From JAJZJT01 sp049964655 (GTDB lineage: Bacteria > Actinomycetota > Acidimicrobiia > Acidimicrobiales > RAAP-2), in contig JBMFXC010000032.1 in NCBI GenBank assembly GCA_049964655.1, positions 1 to 27,014 of the forward strand: DNA of 27,014 nucleotides, written 5' to 3'. The stretch's first letter is position 1. Every line of letters begins with the position of its first letter. The translations under genes and the position numbers were made by a program. Positions 19,267 to 26,180 of this stretch are shown piece by piece. The notes beneath the pieces were generated by a model. That model was not told the DNA's origin, did no database searches, and saw nothing but the letters and a program-made list of their open reading frames with translations.

Positions 19267-21473
19267 TCGCCTGCCTCGGGGAGGTCGTCTCCCCGCCCCA
19301 CGGCGTCGAGGACGAAGGCGTACACGAAGGCTTCGTCTCGCCAGGCGTCGTAGCGCCCCGACGGCCCCCCATGTCCGGCACCGAGCTCCATCTTGAGGAG
19401 CACCCGGTTGTCGGGGTTGGCCGCCCGCAGCTTGGCGACCCACTTGGCCGGCTCCCAGTACCCCACACGCGGGTCGTTCAAGCCCCCGGTCACGAGGAGG
19501 TCGGGGTAGCGGAGGGGGCGTCCCTCGGCATCGGTCGAGCGCACGTTGTCGTAGGGCGAGTAGGACTTCAGCAGCTGGTAGGCGTCGGGGTCCTCGACCG
19601 GGTTCCCCCACTCCTCCCACTCGAGCACGGTGAGCGGGAGCGATGGGTCGAGGATGGTGGTCAGGCAGTCGACGAACGGCACTTCGGCCACGATGGCCCG
19701 GAAGAGCTCCGGGGCGAGGTTGGCGACGGCGCCCATCAACAGCCCGCCGGCGCTGCCGCCGCGGGCCACCAGGCGGTCGGGAGCCGTCCAGCCGGAGGTC
19801 ACCAGGAGGCGGGCGCACGCCACGAAGTCGGTGAACGTGTTGGTCTTCCGATCGAGCTTGCCGTCCTCGTACCACCGCCGCCCCAGCTCGCCGCCGCCGC
19901 GCACGTGCGCGATGGCGAAGACGAAGCCGCGATCGAGCAGGCTGAGCCGGAGTGACGAAAAGGTGGGGTCGATCGAGGCCTCGTAGGACCCGTAGCCGTA
20001 CAACAGGCACGGAGCCGGCTCGCCTGTGGCGGTCGACGTCGCCTCGTCGGGTGGCGAGACGAGGTCGGCCCGGTACACGAGCGAGATCGGTACCCGGGTG
20101 CCGTCGTCGGCGGTCGCCCACCGGCGTTCGGTCCGGTAGCGCTGAGGAGCGAAGTCGCCCAGGACTTGTTGGCGCTTTCGTAGTCGCGTCTCGCCGGTGG
20201 AGAGGTCGAGGTCGTACACCGAACGGGGCGTCACCAGCGACGTGTACTCATAGCGGACGACGGTGGTGTCGTACTCGGGGTTGGCGCCCGCCCACACCGT
20301 CGAGGGTGACTCAGGTGGCGTGACGGGCTGCGACGAGCCGTTCGCCGGGTCGAGCACCCGGAGCCTCGCCTCGCCCTCCTCGCGTTCGGCGACCACCCAG
20401 TGCCCGGCGAACGGGTCGACGCCCTCCAGGCGGACTCCGGGCCGGGGCGGGAGCACCTCGAGCCACGACGCCCTGCCCGGTTGGTCGTCGGGTGCTTCGA
20501 CGAGGCGGAAGTCCTCGGCGCCGTCGTTGGTGACGATCAGGAAGCGACCGGGCAGGCCACGGTCGGGGTCGCCTCGGACGTGGTCGACGCCGTACTCGAT
20601 GCCGTGGCGACGCGGCTCGACGACGGTGAACGCTCCCCCCGGCGCGTCGGCGTCGAGCACCCATACCTCGGAGGTGATCTTCGAGTCGAGACTGCAGATG
20701 ATGTAGGCGTCGTCGCGGGTCCGGCCGACCCCGAGGTAGAACCGCTCGTCGAGCTCCTCGTGGACCAGCACGTCCTCAGCGGGGTCGGTTCCCACCACAT
20801 GGCGCCACAGTTGGTAGGGGCGCATCGCCTCGTCGACCCGGACGACGAAGACCGTCTCGTTGTCGTTGGCCCATGCCACGCCGTAGGAGGTGTCCTCGAG
20901 CGACTCGGGGGACTCCTCGCCGGTGCCGAGCCGCCGGAAACGCATCCGGTACCGCTCGCCTCCGGTCGTGTCGACCGAGTAGGCGAGCCACTGATGGTCG
21001 GGGCTGACCGACAGGTTGCCGAGGGCGAAGTAGTCGTGGCCCGAGGCGAGGACGTTCTCGTCGAGGAGCACCTGCTCGTCGGGGTCCGGGTCCTCCCCGG
21101 GGCCGGGTGGTCGAGGGGGGTCGCCGACACCGTCGTCGTCGGGCTGGGCCGGCCGTCGACAGTGGACCGGGTAGTCGAAGCCCTCGACCGTGCGGGCGTA
21201 GTACCACCAGGGACCCTTGCGGACGGGGACCGACAGGTCCGTCTCGGCGATCCGGGCGACGATCTCCTCGTAGAGGCGCTGCCGGAGCGGTGCCATCCGT
21301 GCCGTCGCTGCCTCCGTGTAGGCGTTCTCGGCCTCCAGGTGGGCGAGCACGGCCGGGTCGTCGCGGTCGCGCAGCCAGTACCAGTCGTCGACGCGGACGT
21401 CCCCGTGGGCCTCGAGCCGGACGGGTCGGCGCTCGGGGAGGGGAGGGGCGGGCACGGCACCGGTCTCGGACAT
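19263..21473 (-). CDS. ptrB: oligopeptidase B-type prolyl oligopeptidase family serine peptidase (S9A)
   Basis: A 736-residue cytoplasmic peptidase. The N terminus (VRLEAHGDVRVDDWYWLRDR) is typical of oligopeptidase B, followed by a seven-bladed propeller (about 70-430) and a C-terminal alpha/beta hydrolase domain. The triad is Ser574 in ARGGSAGGLLMGA, Asp667 in VTGGLNDPRVGYWEP, and His701 in GAGHGGPSGR. YGSYEASIDPTFSSLRLSLL and FVFAIAHVRGGGELGRRWYEDGK complete the S9A signature. Oligopeptidase B cuts short peptides after basic residues. A Pro/Asp-rich insert (about residues 108-132, DDDGVGDPPRPPGPGEDPDP) interrupts the propeller. ATG 21473 has CATCCT six bases upstream, one mismatch from the leaderless pattern. 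It is divergent from sufB and almost touches the DUF4115 gene at its 3' end. Confidence 0.88.
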   Translation of the reverse strand: MSETGAVPAPPLPERRPVRLEAHGDVRVDDWYWLRDRDDPAVLAHLEAENAYTEAATARMAPLRQRLYEEIVARIAETDLSVPVRKGPWWYYARTVEGFDYPVHCRRPAQPDDDGVGDPPRPPGPGEDPDPDEQVLLDENVLASGHDYFALGNLSVSPDHQWLAYSVDTTGGERYRMRFRRLGTGEESPESLEDTSYGVAWANDNETVFVVRVDEAMRPYQLWRHVVGTDPAEDVLVHEELDERFYLGVGRTRDDAYIICSLDSKITSEVWVLDADAPGGAFTVVEPRRHGIEYGVDHVRGDPDRGLPGRFLIVTNDGAEDFRLVEAPDDQPGRASWLEVLPPRPGVRLEGVDPFAGHWVVAEREEGEARLRVLDPANGSSQPVTPPESPSTVWAGANPEYDTTVVRYEYTSLVTPRSVYDLDLSTGETRLRKRQQVLGDFAPQRYRTERRWATADDGTRVPISLVYRADLVSPPDEATSTATGEPAPCLLYGYGSYEASIDPTFSSLRLSLLDRGFVFAIAHVRGGGELGRRWYEDGKLDRKTNTFTDFVACARLLVTSGWTAPDRLVARGGSAGGLLMGAVANLAPELFRAIVAEVPFVDCLTTILDPSLPLTVLEWEEWGNPVEDPDAYQLLKSYSPYDNVRSTDAEGRPLRYPDLLVTGGLNDPRVGYWEPAKWVAKLRAANPDNRVLLKMELGAGHGGPSGRYDAWRDEAFVYAFVLDAVGRGDDLPEAGD

Positions 21474-21534
21474 CGGCTCAGGATGGCACGGACCGGCGGT
21501 GGAGCACGTTCGGCTCCCGTCGCCTGCCCGGGGC

Positions 21535-21562
21535 TCGACACCGGGGGCCTAGTTGTTACTAT
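21535..21562 (+). promoter_or_regulatory. sufB promoter
   Basis: TCGACA (21535-21540) matches the -35 consensus in five of six positions, and TACTAT (21557-21562) is a -10 element 16 bases later. Transcription would begin near 21569, giving a leader of about 45 bases before ATG 21614. Most neighbouring genes look leaderless. Confidence 0.5.
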
Positions 21563-21578
21563 CTGGGTAGGAGAAATC

Positions 21579-21599
21579 GGCCGTCGACCGACGACGGCC
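21579..21599 (+). promoter_or_regulatory. hairpin in the sufB 5' leader
   Basis: GGCCGTCG (21579-21586) pairs perfectly with CGACGGCC (21592-21599) across the loop ACCGA. It lies immediately before the Shine-Dalgarno-like GGTGGGGAG at 21600-21608. It could tune access to the ribosome site or protect the 5' end; at DNA level it could also be a regulator site. Confidence 0.55.
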
Positions 21600-21613
21600 G
21601 GTGGGGAGTGCTC

Positions 21614-23014
21614 ATGACGACCACTGATCTCGACCTCGGCCGCTACAAGCTCGGCTGGTCCGACGAAGAGGACTACGTCTTCAAGCCGAAGAAGGGGCTC
21701 AACGAGGCCATCGTCCGCGAGATGTCGGCGATGAAGCAGGAGCCCGAGTGGATGCGCGAGTTCCGCCTACGGGCGCTGACCCGCTTCGAGCGCAAGCCGA
21801 TGGCGCCCTGGTTCGCCGTCAACATGCCCGACCTCGACTTCGACGACATCTACTACTACATCAAGCCGACGGAGCAGCAGGCCCGTGACTGGGACGACCT
21901 GCCGGCGTCCATCAAGAGCACCTACGAGAAGCTCGGCATCCCCGAGGCTGAGCGCAAGTACCTGGCGGGCGTGACGGCCCAGTACGAGTCGGAGGTGGTC
22001 TTCCACCGGAACCGGGCCGACCTCGAGGCGCTCGGGGTGCTCTTCTGCGACATGGACACGGCCGTGCGCGACCACCCCGAGCTCGTCCGCAAGTACTTCG
22101 GCACGGTGATCCCGCCCAACGACAACAAGTTCGCCGCCCTCAACTCGGCTGTCTGGTCGGGCGGTTCGTTCATCTACGTGCCTCCGGGGGTCGAGGTCGA
22201 CCAGCCTCTGCAGGCCTACTTCCGCATCAACGCCGAGAACATGGGCCAGTTCGAGCGGACGCTCATCATCGCCGACCAGGGTTCCAAGGTGCACTACGTC
22301 GAAGGGTGCTCGGCACCGGTGTACTCGACCGACTCGCTGCACTCCGCCGTCGTCGAGCTCATCGCGCTCGAAGGAGCGAGGATCACCTACACGACCATCC
22401 AGAACTGGTCGAACAACGTGTACAACCTCGTCACCAAGCGGGCTCGGGCCGAGGCCGAGGCCCACGTGGAGTGGATCGACGGCAACATCGGTTCGCGGCT
22501 GACGATGAAGTACCCCTCGGTCTACCTGATGGGCCCGAAGGCCTCGGGCGAGGTGCTGTCGGTCGCCTACGCCGGGGCTGGCCAGCACCAGGATGCAGGG
22601 GCGAAGATGGTCCACGTCGCTCCAGAGACGACCTCGACGATCATCTCGAAGTCGATCTCGAAGGACGCCGGGGTCACCACCTACCGAGGCCTCGTCCACG
22701 TCGACGAGGGGGCTACCCACGCCAAGAGCTTCGTTCGGTGCGACGCCCTCCTGCTCGACGACACTTCCGTCTCGGAGACGAAGCCCTACATGGAGGTGGG
22801 CGAGCGCGACGCGCGCATCGGCCACGAGGCCACGGTGTCGAAGGTCGGTGACGACCAGCTCTTCTACCTGATGAGCCGGGGCCTCTCCGAGCAGCAGGCC
22901 ATGGGCATGATCGTCAACGGCTTCATCGAGCCCATCACCAGGACGCTGCCGATGGAGTACGCGGTGGAGTGGAGCCGTCTCATCGAGCTCCAGATGGAGG
23001 GTGCCGTGGGCTGA
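21614..23014 (+). CDS. sufB: Fe-S cluster assembly scaffold protein SufB
   Basis: A 466-residue core subunit of the SufBC2D complex, on which iron-sulfur clusters are built in the cytoplasm. Signatures include LRALTRFERKPMAPWF, FDDIYYYIKPTEQQARDWDDLP, AQYESEVVFHRN, FAALNSAVWSGGSFIYVPPGV, YVEGCSAPVYSTDSLHSAVVEL and IGHEATVSKVGDDQLFYLMSRGL. Cys376 in VRCDALLLDD corresponds to the scaffold cysteine (E. coli Cys405). The length is normal. ATG 21614 is preceded by GTGGGGAG; the frame is open further upstream only because it crosses the promoter region and divergent gene. It is first in an operon-like run of sufB, a four-Cys protein, sufD, a Rieske ferredoxin and sufC, but a gene on the other strand sits before sufD. 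No SufR-type regulator is seen. Confidence 0.95.
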   Translation: MTTTDLDLGRYKLGWSDEEDYVFKPKKGLNEAIVREMSAMKQEPEWMREFRLRALTRFERKPMAPWFAVNMPDLDFDDIYYYIKPTEQQARDWDDLPASIKSTYEKLGIPEAERKYLAGVTAQYESEVVFHRNRADLEALGVLFCDMDTAVRDHPELVRKYFGTVIPPNDNKFAALNSAVWSGGSFIYVPPGVEVDQPLQAYFRINAENMGQFERTLIIADQGSKVHYVEGCSAPVYSTDSLHSAVVELIALEGARITYTTIQNWSNNVYNLVTKRARAEAEAHVEWIDGNIGSRLTMKYPSVYLMGPKASGEVLSVAYAGAGQHQDAGAKMVHVAPETTSTIISKSISKDAGVTTYRGLVHVDEGATHAKSFVRCDALLLDDTSVSETKPYMEVGERDARIGHEATVSKVGDDQLFYLMSRGLSEQQAMGMIVNGFIEPITRTLPMEYAVEWSRLIELQMEGAVG

Positions 23015-23015
23015 G

Positions 23016-23053
23016 CGTCGGCTCCCCGACGTTCCGGCCCCCCGACGCTCCGG
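23016..23053. repeat. small hairpin and 16-bp-spaced direct repeat after sufB
   Basis: CGTCGG (23016-23021) can pair with CCGACG (23026-23031) just after the stop codon, a six-pair stem. CCCCGACG(T/C)TCCGG occurs at 23024-23037 and 23040-23053, a period of 16 bp. Unlike the other 3' arrays in the window, this one starts 10 bases after the stop. The hairpin may weaken read-through into the next gene. Confidence 0.5.
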
Positions 23054-23070
23054 CGAGGAGCCCTGCACGG

Positions 23071-23076
23071 CACAAT
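23071..23076 (+). promoter_or_regulatory. possible -10 element CACAAT of the four-cysteine protein gene
   Basis: CACAAT ends exactly six bases before ATG 23083. It differs from TANNNT only at the first base. This suggests the gene can be expressed separately from sufB. Confidence 0.35.
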
Positions 23077-23082
23077 GACCAC

Positions 23083-23418
23083 ATGGCGATGCGCGAGGAG
23101 TGCAAGCACTTCCAGAGCCGTACCTACGATTCGGGCGAAGTGGCCCGCTTCTGCGAGCTCGACCTGGCGCCCGACGCGCCGTGGAAGTGCCCGGAGGACT
23201 GTCCGTCCTACGCGCCGCGGTACGCCGATGTGGGCTGGGACCACGGTTCCCTCGTGGAGCCGGCCATCGAGGCGATGCCCGAGGTTCCCGACGCCGATGC
23301 TGCCGCACTGCTCGGTGCCGCCGAGGACATCGTCACGGAGGTCGCCCCCGACGTGCTCGCCGACGTCCGCCGCGAGCAGGAGCGGAGCGGCCGGCGCTGG
23401 TGGCGCCGGCGCCGGTGA
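23083..23418 (+). CDS. small four-cysteine protein within the suf locus, function unknown
   Basis: A 111-residue soluble protein. The N-terminal 45 residues carry four cysteines, C7, C24, C36 and C40 (C-x16-C-x11-C-x3-C), in the contexts EECKHF, RFCELD and KCPEDCPSY. They would suit binding of zinc or an Fe-S cluster. The middle is acidic (VEPAIEAMPEVPDADAAALLGAAED) and the last residues are strongly basic (RRWWRRRR). I do not recognise a named family. Its place 68 bases after sufB on the same strand, and before sufD, suggests a link with Fe-S assembly, but no function is shown. ATG 23083 is chosen for the CACAAT six bases upstream; ATG 23089 is also possible. The stop lies inside a 24-bp tandem repeat. 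Confidence 0.7.
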   Translation: MAMREECKHFQSRTYDSGEVARFCELDLAPDAPWKCPEDCPSYAPRYADVGWDHGSLVEPAIEAMPEVPDADAAALLGAAEDIVTEVAPDVLADVRREQERSGRRWWRRRR

Positions 23419-23474
23419 GGGCCGGTGGCTCGGCGCCGGTGAGGGCCGGTGGCTCGGCGCCGGTGAGGGCCGGT
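23408..23474. repeat. 24-bp tandem repeat over the stop codon of the four-cysteine protein gene
   Basis: The unit begins GGCGCCGGTGAGGGCCGGTG and ends GCTC. Copies lie at 23408-23431, 23432-23455 and 23456-23474 (partial), with no mismatch. The TGA of copy one (23416-23418) is the gene's stop codon, and because 24 is a multiple of three the later TGAs at 23440 and 23464 stay in the same frame. Each unit contains the palindrome GGCGCC. Confidence 0.93.
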
Positions 23475-23508
23475 ACTGGGTGAGCCCACCAGTGCGCTCT
23501 TCGGGCGC

Positions 23509-24372
23509 CTACTCGCCGGTGAAGCGCGGCGGTCGCTTCTCGACGAAGGCGCTCATCGCCTCGGTGAGGTCGTTCGAGGTGAGGAACCCCGCGTTCCACG
23601 TGGCCACGTAGTCGAGCCCTTCGGCGACGGTACGACCCTCGCCTGCCGCCAGCACTGCCTTGGTGCCACGCACGGCCAGCGGAGGGTTGGCGGCGATGTC
23701 GGCGGCGAGCGAGCGGGCGTCGTCGAGGAGTGTGTCGCGATCGGGTGACAGCCGGTTGACGAGCCCGATGGCCGCCGCCCGCTCGGCGGGGACGTCCATG
23801 CCGGTGAAGGCGAGCTCGGCTACGTGGCCGGCCCCGAGGATGCGCGGGAGCCGCTGGAGGCTCCCCAGGTCGGCGACGATGGCGACCTTGGTCTCGCGGA
23901 CCGAGAAGTAGGCGTCCGCGCTGGCCAGGCGGATGTCGCACGCGGCGATGAGGTCCACGCCACCCCCGATGCAGGCGCCGTGGACGGCGGCGATCACCGG
24001 CACCGGACAGTCGGCCACGGCGGTGATCGACGCTTGCATGGCGAGGACCTGCCCCCGGGTGGCCCATGCCCTCGACGCCGCCGATCGTGCCTGGTCGCCA
24101 GTTCCCGCCCCCGGGCCGGCCAGACTGCTCATGGCGACGAGGTCGAGGCCGACGGTGAAGTGGGGGCCTCGGGCGGCGATCACGACGGCCCGGAGGTCGT
24201 CCTCGTCGCCGAGGGCCGACATGGCGAGGGGCAGGTCGCGCCAGAACTCGGGTCCCATGGCATTGCGCTTGTCGGGACGGTCGAGCCACACGGTGGCGAC
24301 GTGACCGTCTCGCTCGAGGGTGAGGACGGGGGAGGTGAAGCCGGCAATGCCGCGGGCGGAATCGGTGTGCAT
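23509..24372 (-). CDS. enoyl-CoA hydratase/isomerase family protein, dienoyl-CoA isomerase-like
   Basis: A 287-residue crotonase-fold protein. VATVWLDRPDKRNAMGPEFW is the CoA-binding start. HFTVGLDLVAM (71-81) and HGACIGGGVDLIAACDIRLAS (131-151) form the oxyanion hole. Asp140 (GGGVD), Glu160 (VRETKV) and Asp168 (VADLGSLQRLP) have exactly the spacing of the three acidic residues of rat delta3,5-delta2,4-dienoyl-CoA isomerase (Asp176, Glu196, Asp204). It should therefore shift double bonds in dienoyl-CoA during breakdown of unsaturated fatty acids. ATG 24372 is leaderless, with TACGCT six bases upstream. The gene lies on the strand opposite to the suf genes, between the four-cysteine gene and sufD, with no obvious functional tie to them. 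Confidence 0.87.
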   Translation of the reverse strand: MHTDSARGIAGFTSPVLTLERDGHVATVWLDRPDKRNAMGPEFWRDLPLAMSALGDEDDLRAVVIAARGPHFTVGLDLVAMSSLAGPGAGTGDQARSAASRAWATRGQVLAMQASITAVADCPVPVIAAVHGACIGGGVDLIAACDIRLASADAYFSVRETKVAIVADLGSLQRLPRILGAGHVAELAFTGMDVPAERAAAIGLVNRLSPDRDTLLDDARSLAADIAANPPLAVRGTKAVLAAGEGRTVAEGLDYVATWNAGFLTSNDLTEAMSAFVEKRPPRFTGE

Positions 24373-24378
24373 CGAGCC

Positions 24379-24384
24379 AGCGTA
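24379..24384 (-). promoter_or_regulatory. leaderless-type -10 element TACGCT of the dienoyl-CoA isomerase-like gene
   Basis: On the minus strand TACGCT ends six bases before ATG 24372. The divergent sufD -10 (24410) is only 25 bases away, so the two -35 regions must overlap and one regulator or polymerase could affect both. Confidence 0.5.
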
Positions 24385-24409
24385 GGTCGGAGCATTCGGT
24401 GCCGCCGGG

Positions 24410-24415
24410 TACCAT
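24410..24415 (+). promoter_or_regulatory. -10 element TACCAT of sufD
   Basis: TACCAT would start transcription near 24421-24423, so the 12-bp stem-loop at 24419-24444 lies at the very 5' end of the RNA. A second suf promoter is needed because an antisense gene lies between this point and the upstream suf genes. Confidence 0.5.
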
Positions 24416-24418
24416 AGA

Positions 24419-24444
24419 AGCGAAGCCCGGTCCCGGGCTTCGCT
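24419..24444 (+). promoter_or_regulatory. perfect 12-bp inverted repeat at the 5' end of the sufD transcript
   Basis: AGCGAAGCCCGG (24419-24430) and CCGGGCTTCGCT (24433-24444) are exact reverse complements separated by TC. In RNA this is a strong stem with a tight loop, followed by the ribosome site GAAGGA at 24449-24454. As DNA it is an almost continuous palindrome placed just downstream of the -10, where a dimeric repressor could bind. Function is inferred from position only. Confidence 0.65.
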
Positions 24445-24463
24445 GCCCGAAGGAAAAGCTGCG

Positions 24464-25870
24464 CTGCGCACGTTCACGCCCGACATCGTCTCCGGTCTTC
24501 CCGGTCCCGCCTGGTTGGCGGCCCGGCGGAACGCCGCGCTGGAGGCGTTTGCCGCCGCACCGCTCCCCTCGGCCAAGGAAGAGGTGTGGCGCTACAGCCG
24601 TATCGACGACCTCGACCTCGACCGTTTCGGTCCGATCGTCCCGCTCGACGGCGCAGACCGCCCAGCCCCCGGTCCCTTCCGTGACCTTCTCGAGGCGTTC
24701 GGGGCGTGGTCGGTGGTGGCCGTGTCGGTCGACGGTGTGCTCGCCACGTTCGAGCCGGCCACCGGCACGGGGGTTACCGTCCTCGTCGGTCCGCTCGCCG
24801 AGCACCCCGATGCCGAGCGCCTCCTGGGCGCCGTCGCCGACCCGGGTGCCGACCTGGTGGGGCTGAACGACGCGTGCATGCTCGATCCGCTCGTCGTCGA
24901 CGTGCCCGCCGGTGCTCGCCTGGAGCGACCGGTGGTGGTGCTCCATGTCGTCAGTGACGCCGGGGGATCGGCGGTCTTCCCCCGTACGGTCGTACGCGTC
25001 GGCGACGGCGCCGAGGCGTCGGTCGTGGAGGCAGTCATCAGCGAGGGGGCGGCGCGCCAGCTCTTGTTGCCTGGTCGGGCCGGCCCCGGCGGCGGTCCGG
25101 TGGTGGAGGGCGGCGACGAGACGGCCACCACGTCGGCGCCTCGCTCCGACGTGCCGACAGTCGTCCGGCAACTGGTGGTGCCCGTGACCGAGCTCACGGT
25201 GGGCGACGGAGCATCCCTCGGCTACGTGAGCGTGCAGGCGCTGGCGAGTGACGTGTGGTCGCTCGCCAGTCAGGTGTCCTCCCTCGGGGAGGGCGCCTCC
25301 TTGTCGAGCTTCGCCGTCGCCGCCGGCGCTGGCTACGGCCGTCTCCGCACCGACTCCGTCTTGGCCGGCGCGGGCGGGTCGAGCAGGCTGCGCGCCGCGT
25401 TTGTGGGCACGGGCGACCAGATGCTCGACTTCCGGACCATGCAGGACCACGCCGCGCCCCGCACGACGAGCGACCTGCTCTTCAAGGGAGTGCTGTCCGG
25501 CCATGCCCACTCCGTCTACTCCGGCCTCATTCGCATCCGGCGCGGTGCGGTGCGGTCGGATGCCCGCCAGACCAACCACAATCTCGTGCTCGACGAGGGA
25601 GCGCATGCGGACTCGGTGCCCAACCTCGACATCGAGGAGAACGACGTACGGTGCAGCCACGCGTCGACCGTCGGTCCGGTCGACGAGGACCAGCGCTACT
25701 ACCTCGAGTCGCGGGGCATCGACCCGGAGCGGGCCGAGGAGCTCATCGTCGCCGGTTTCTTCGACGACATCGCCGACCAGGTGCCGGTGACCGGCGTCGA
25801 CGCGCTCGTCTCGCGGGTGCTCGGCCGGCGCCTGGTGGAGACCGACCATGCCGAGGTGCTCGATGGGTGA
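24464..25870 (+). CDS. sufD: Fe-S cluster assembly protein SufD, probable CTG start
   Basis: A 468-residue SufB paralogue in the SufBC2D scaffold. Signatures are LPSAKEEVWRYSRIDDLDLD near the N terminus, VGLNDACMLDPLVVDVPAGA, a central beta-helix, and LVLDEGAHADSVPNLDIEENDVRCSHAST with His399 in the place of the conserved SufD histidine (E. coli His360), then RYYLESRGIDPERAEELIVAGFFDDI. Family N termini usually begin a few residues before FTPE; here LRTFTPDIVSGL reaches back to CTG 24464. The Shine-Dalgarno sequence GAAGGA ends nine bases before that codon. No in-frame ATG, GTG or TTG exists between the stop at 24383 and TTG 24515, and starting at 24515 would lose this conserved part. The 3' end overlaps the Rieske gene by eight bases. 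Confidence 0.88.
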   Translation: MRTFTPDIVSGLPGPAWLAARRNAALEAFAAAPLPSAKEEVWRYSRIDDLDLDRFGPIVPLDGADRPAPGPFRDLLEAFGAWSVVAVSVDGVLATFEPATGTGVTVLVGPLAEHPDAERLLGAVADPGADLVGLNDACMLDPLVVDVPAGARLERPVVVLHVVSDAGGSAVFPRTVVRVGDGAEASVVEAVISEGAARQLLLPGRAGPGGGPVVEGGDETATTSAPRSDVPTVVRQLVVPVTELTVGDGASLGYVSVQALASDVWSLASQVSSLGEGASLSSFAVAAGAGYGRLRTDSVLAGAGGSSRLRAAFVGTGDQMLDFRTMQDHAAPRTTSDLLFKGVLSGHAHSVYSGLIRIRRGAVRSDARQTNHNLVLDEGAHADSVPNLDIEENDVRCSHASTVGPVDEDQRYYLESRGIDPERAEELIVAGFFDDIADQVPVTGVDALVSRVLGRRLVETDHAEVLDG

Positions 25871-26180
25871 GCGGGTCCGACTGTGCGGACGCGATGACCT
25901 CGCGTCCGGCGAGGCGCGTCGCTTCGACGTGGGCGACCTTCGCGTGGCGCTCGTGCGGATCGAGGACGAGTTCTATGTCATCGGTGACCGGTGCAGCCAC
26001 GAGGACTACTCGCTGGCCGAGGGCGAGGTGTGGAGCGACGAGCGCGAGCTCGAGTGCGCCAAGCACGGCTCGACGTTCGACGTGCGCACCGGGGCGCCCT
26101 GTTCGCTTCCGGCTACGCAACCGGTCCCGGTCTACGACGTGGTGGTCGACGCCGACGGCGTATGGGTCGTGAGCCCGTGA
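25863..26180 (+). CDS. Rieske [2Fe-2S] ferredoxin of the suf operon
   Basis: A 105-residue soluble Rieske protein of the non-heme-oxygenase ferredoxin type. The cluster ligands are Cys44 and His46 (DRCSHEDYSLAEGEV) and Cys65 and His68 (ECAKHGSTFDVRTG), the C-x-H and C-x2-H pairs. The C terminus PVPVYDVVVDADGVWVV is typical. It carries electrons, but its partner is unknown. ATG 25863 overlaps the end of sufD by eight bases, and its own stop overlaps the GTG of sufC as GTGA, so it is tightly embedded between two scaffold genes. A Rieske gene at this place is common in actinobacterial suf operons. An electron-donor role in cluster assembly is inference from position. Confidence 0.9.
   Translation: MGERVRLCGRDDLASGEARRFDVGDLRVALVRIEDEFYVIGDRCSHEDYSLAEGEVWSDERELECAKHGSTFDVRTGAPCSLPATQPVPVYDVVVDADGVWVVSP

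Noticed and set aside
24399..24866. GTG 24399 as start of sufD through a frameshift
   Set aside because: It is in another frame and lies upstream of the inferred transcription start. The SufD-like N terminus is continuous in the frame of CTG 24464, so no frameshift is needed.
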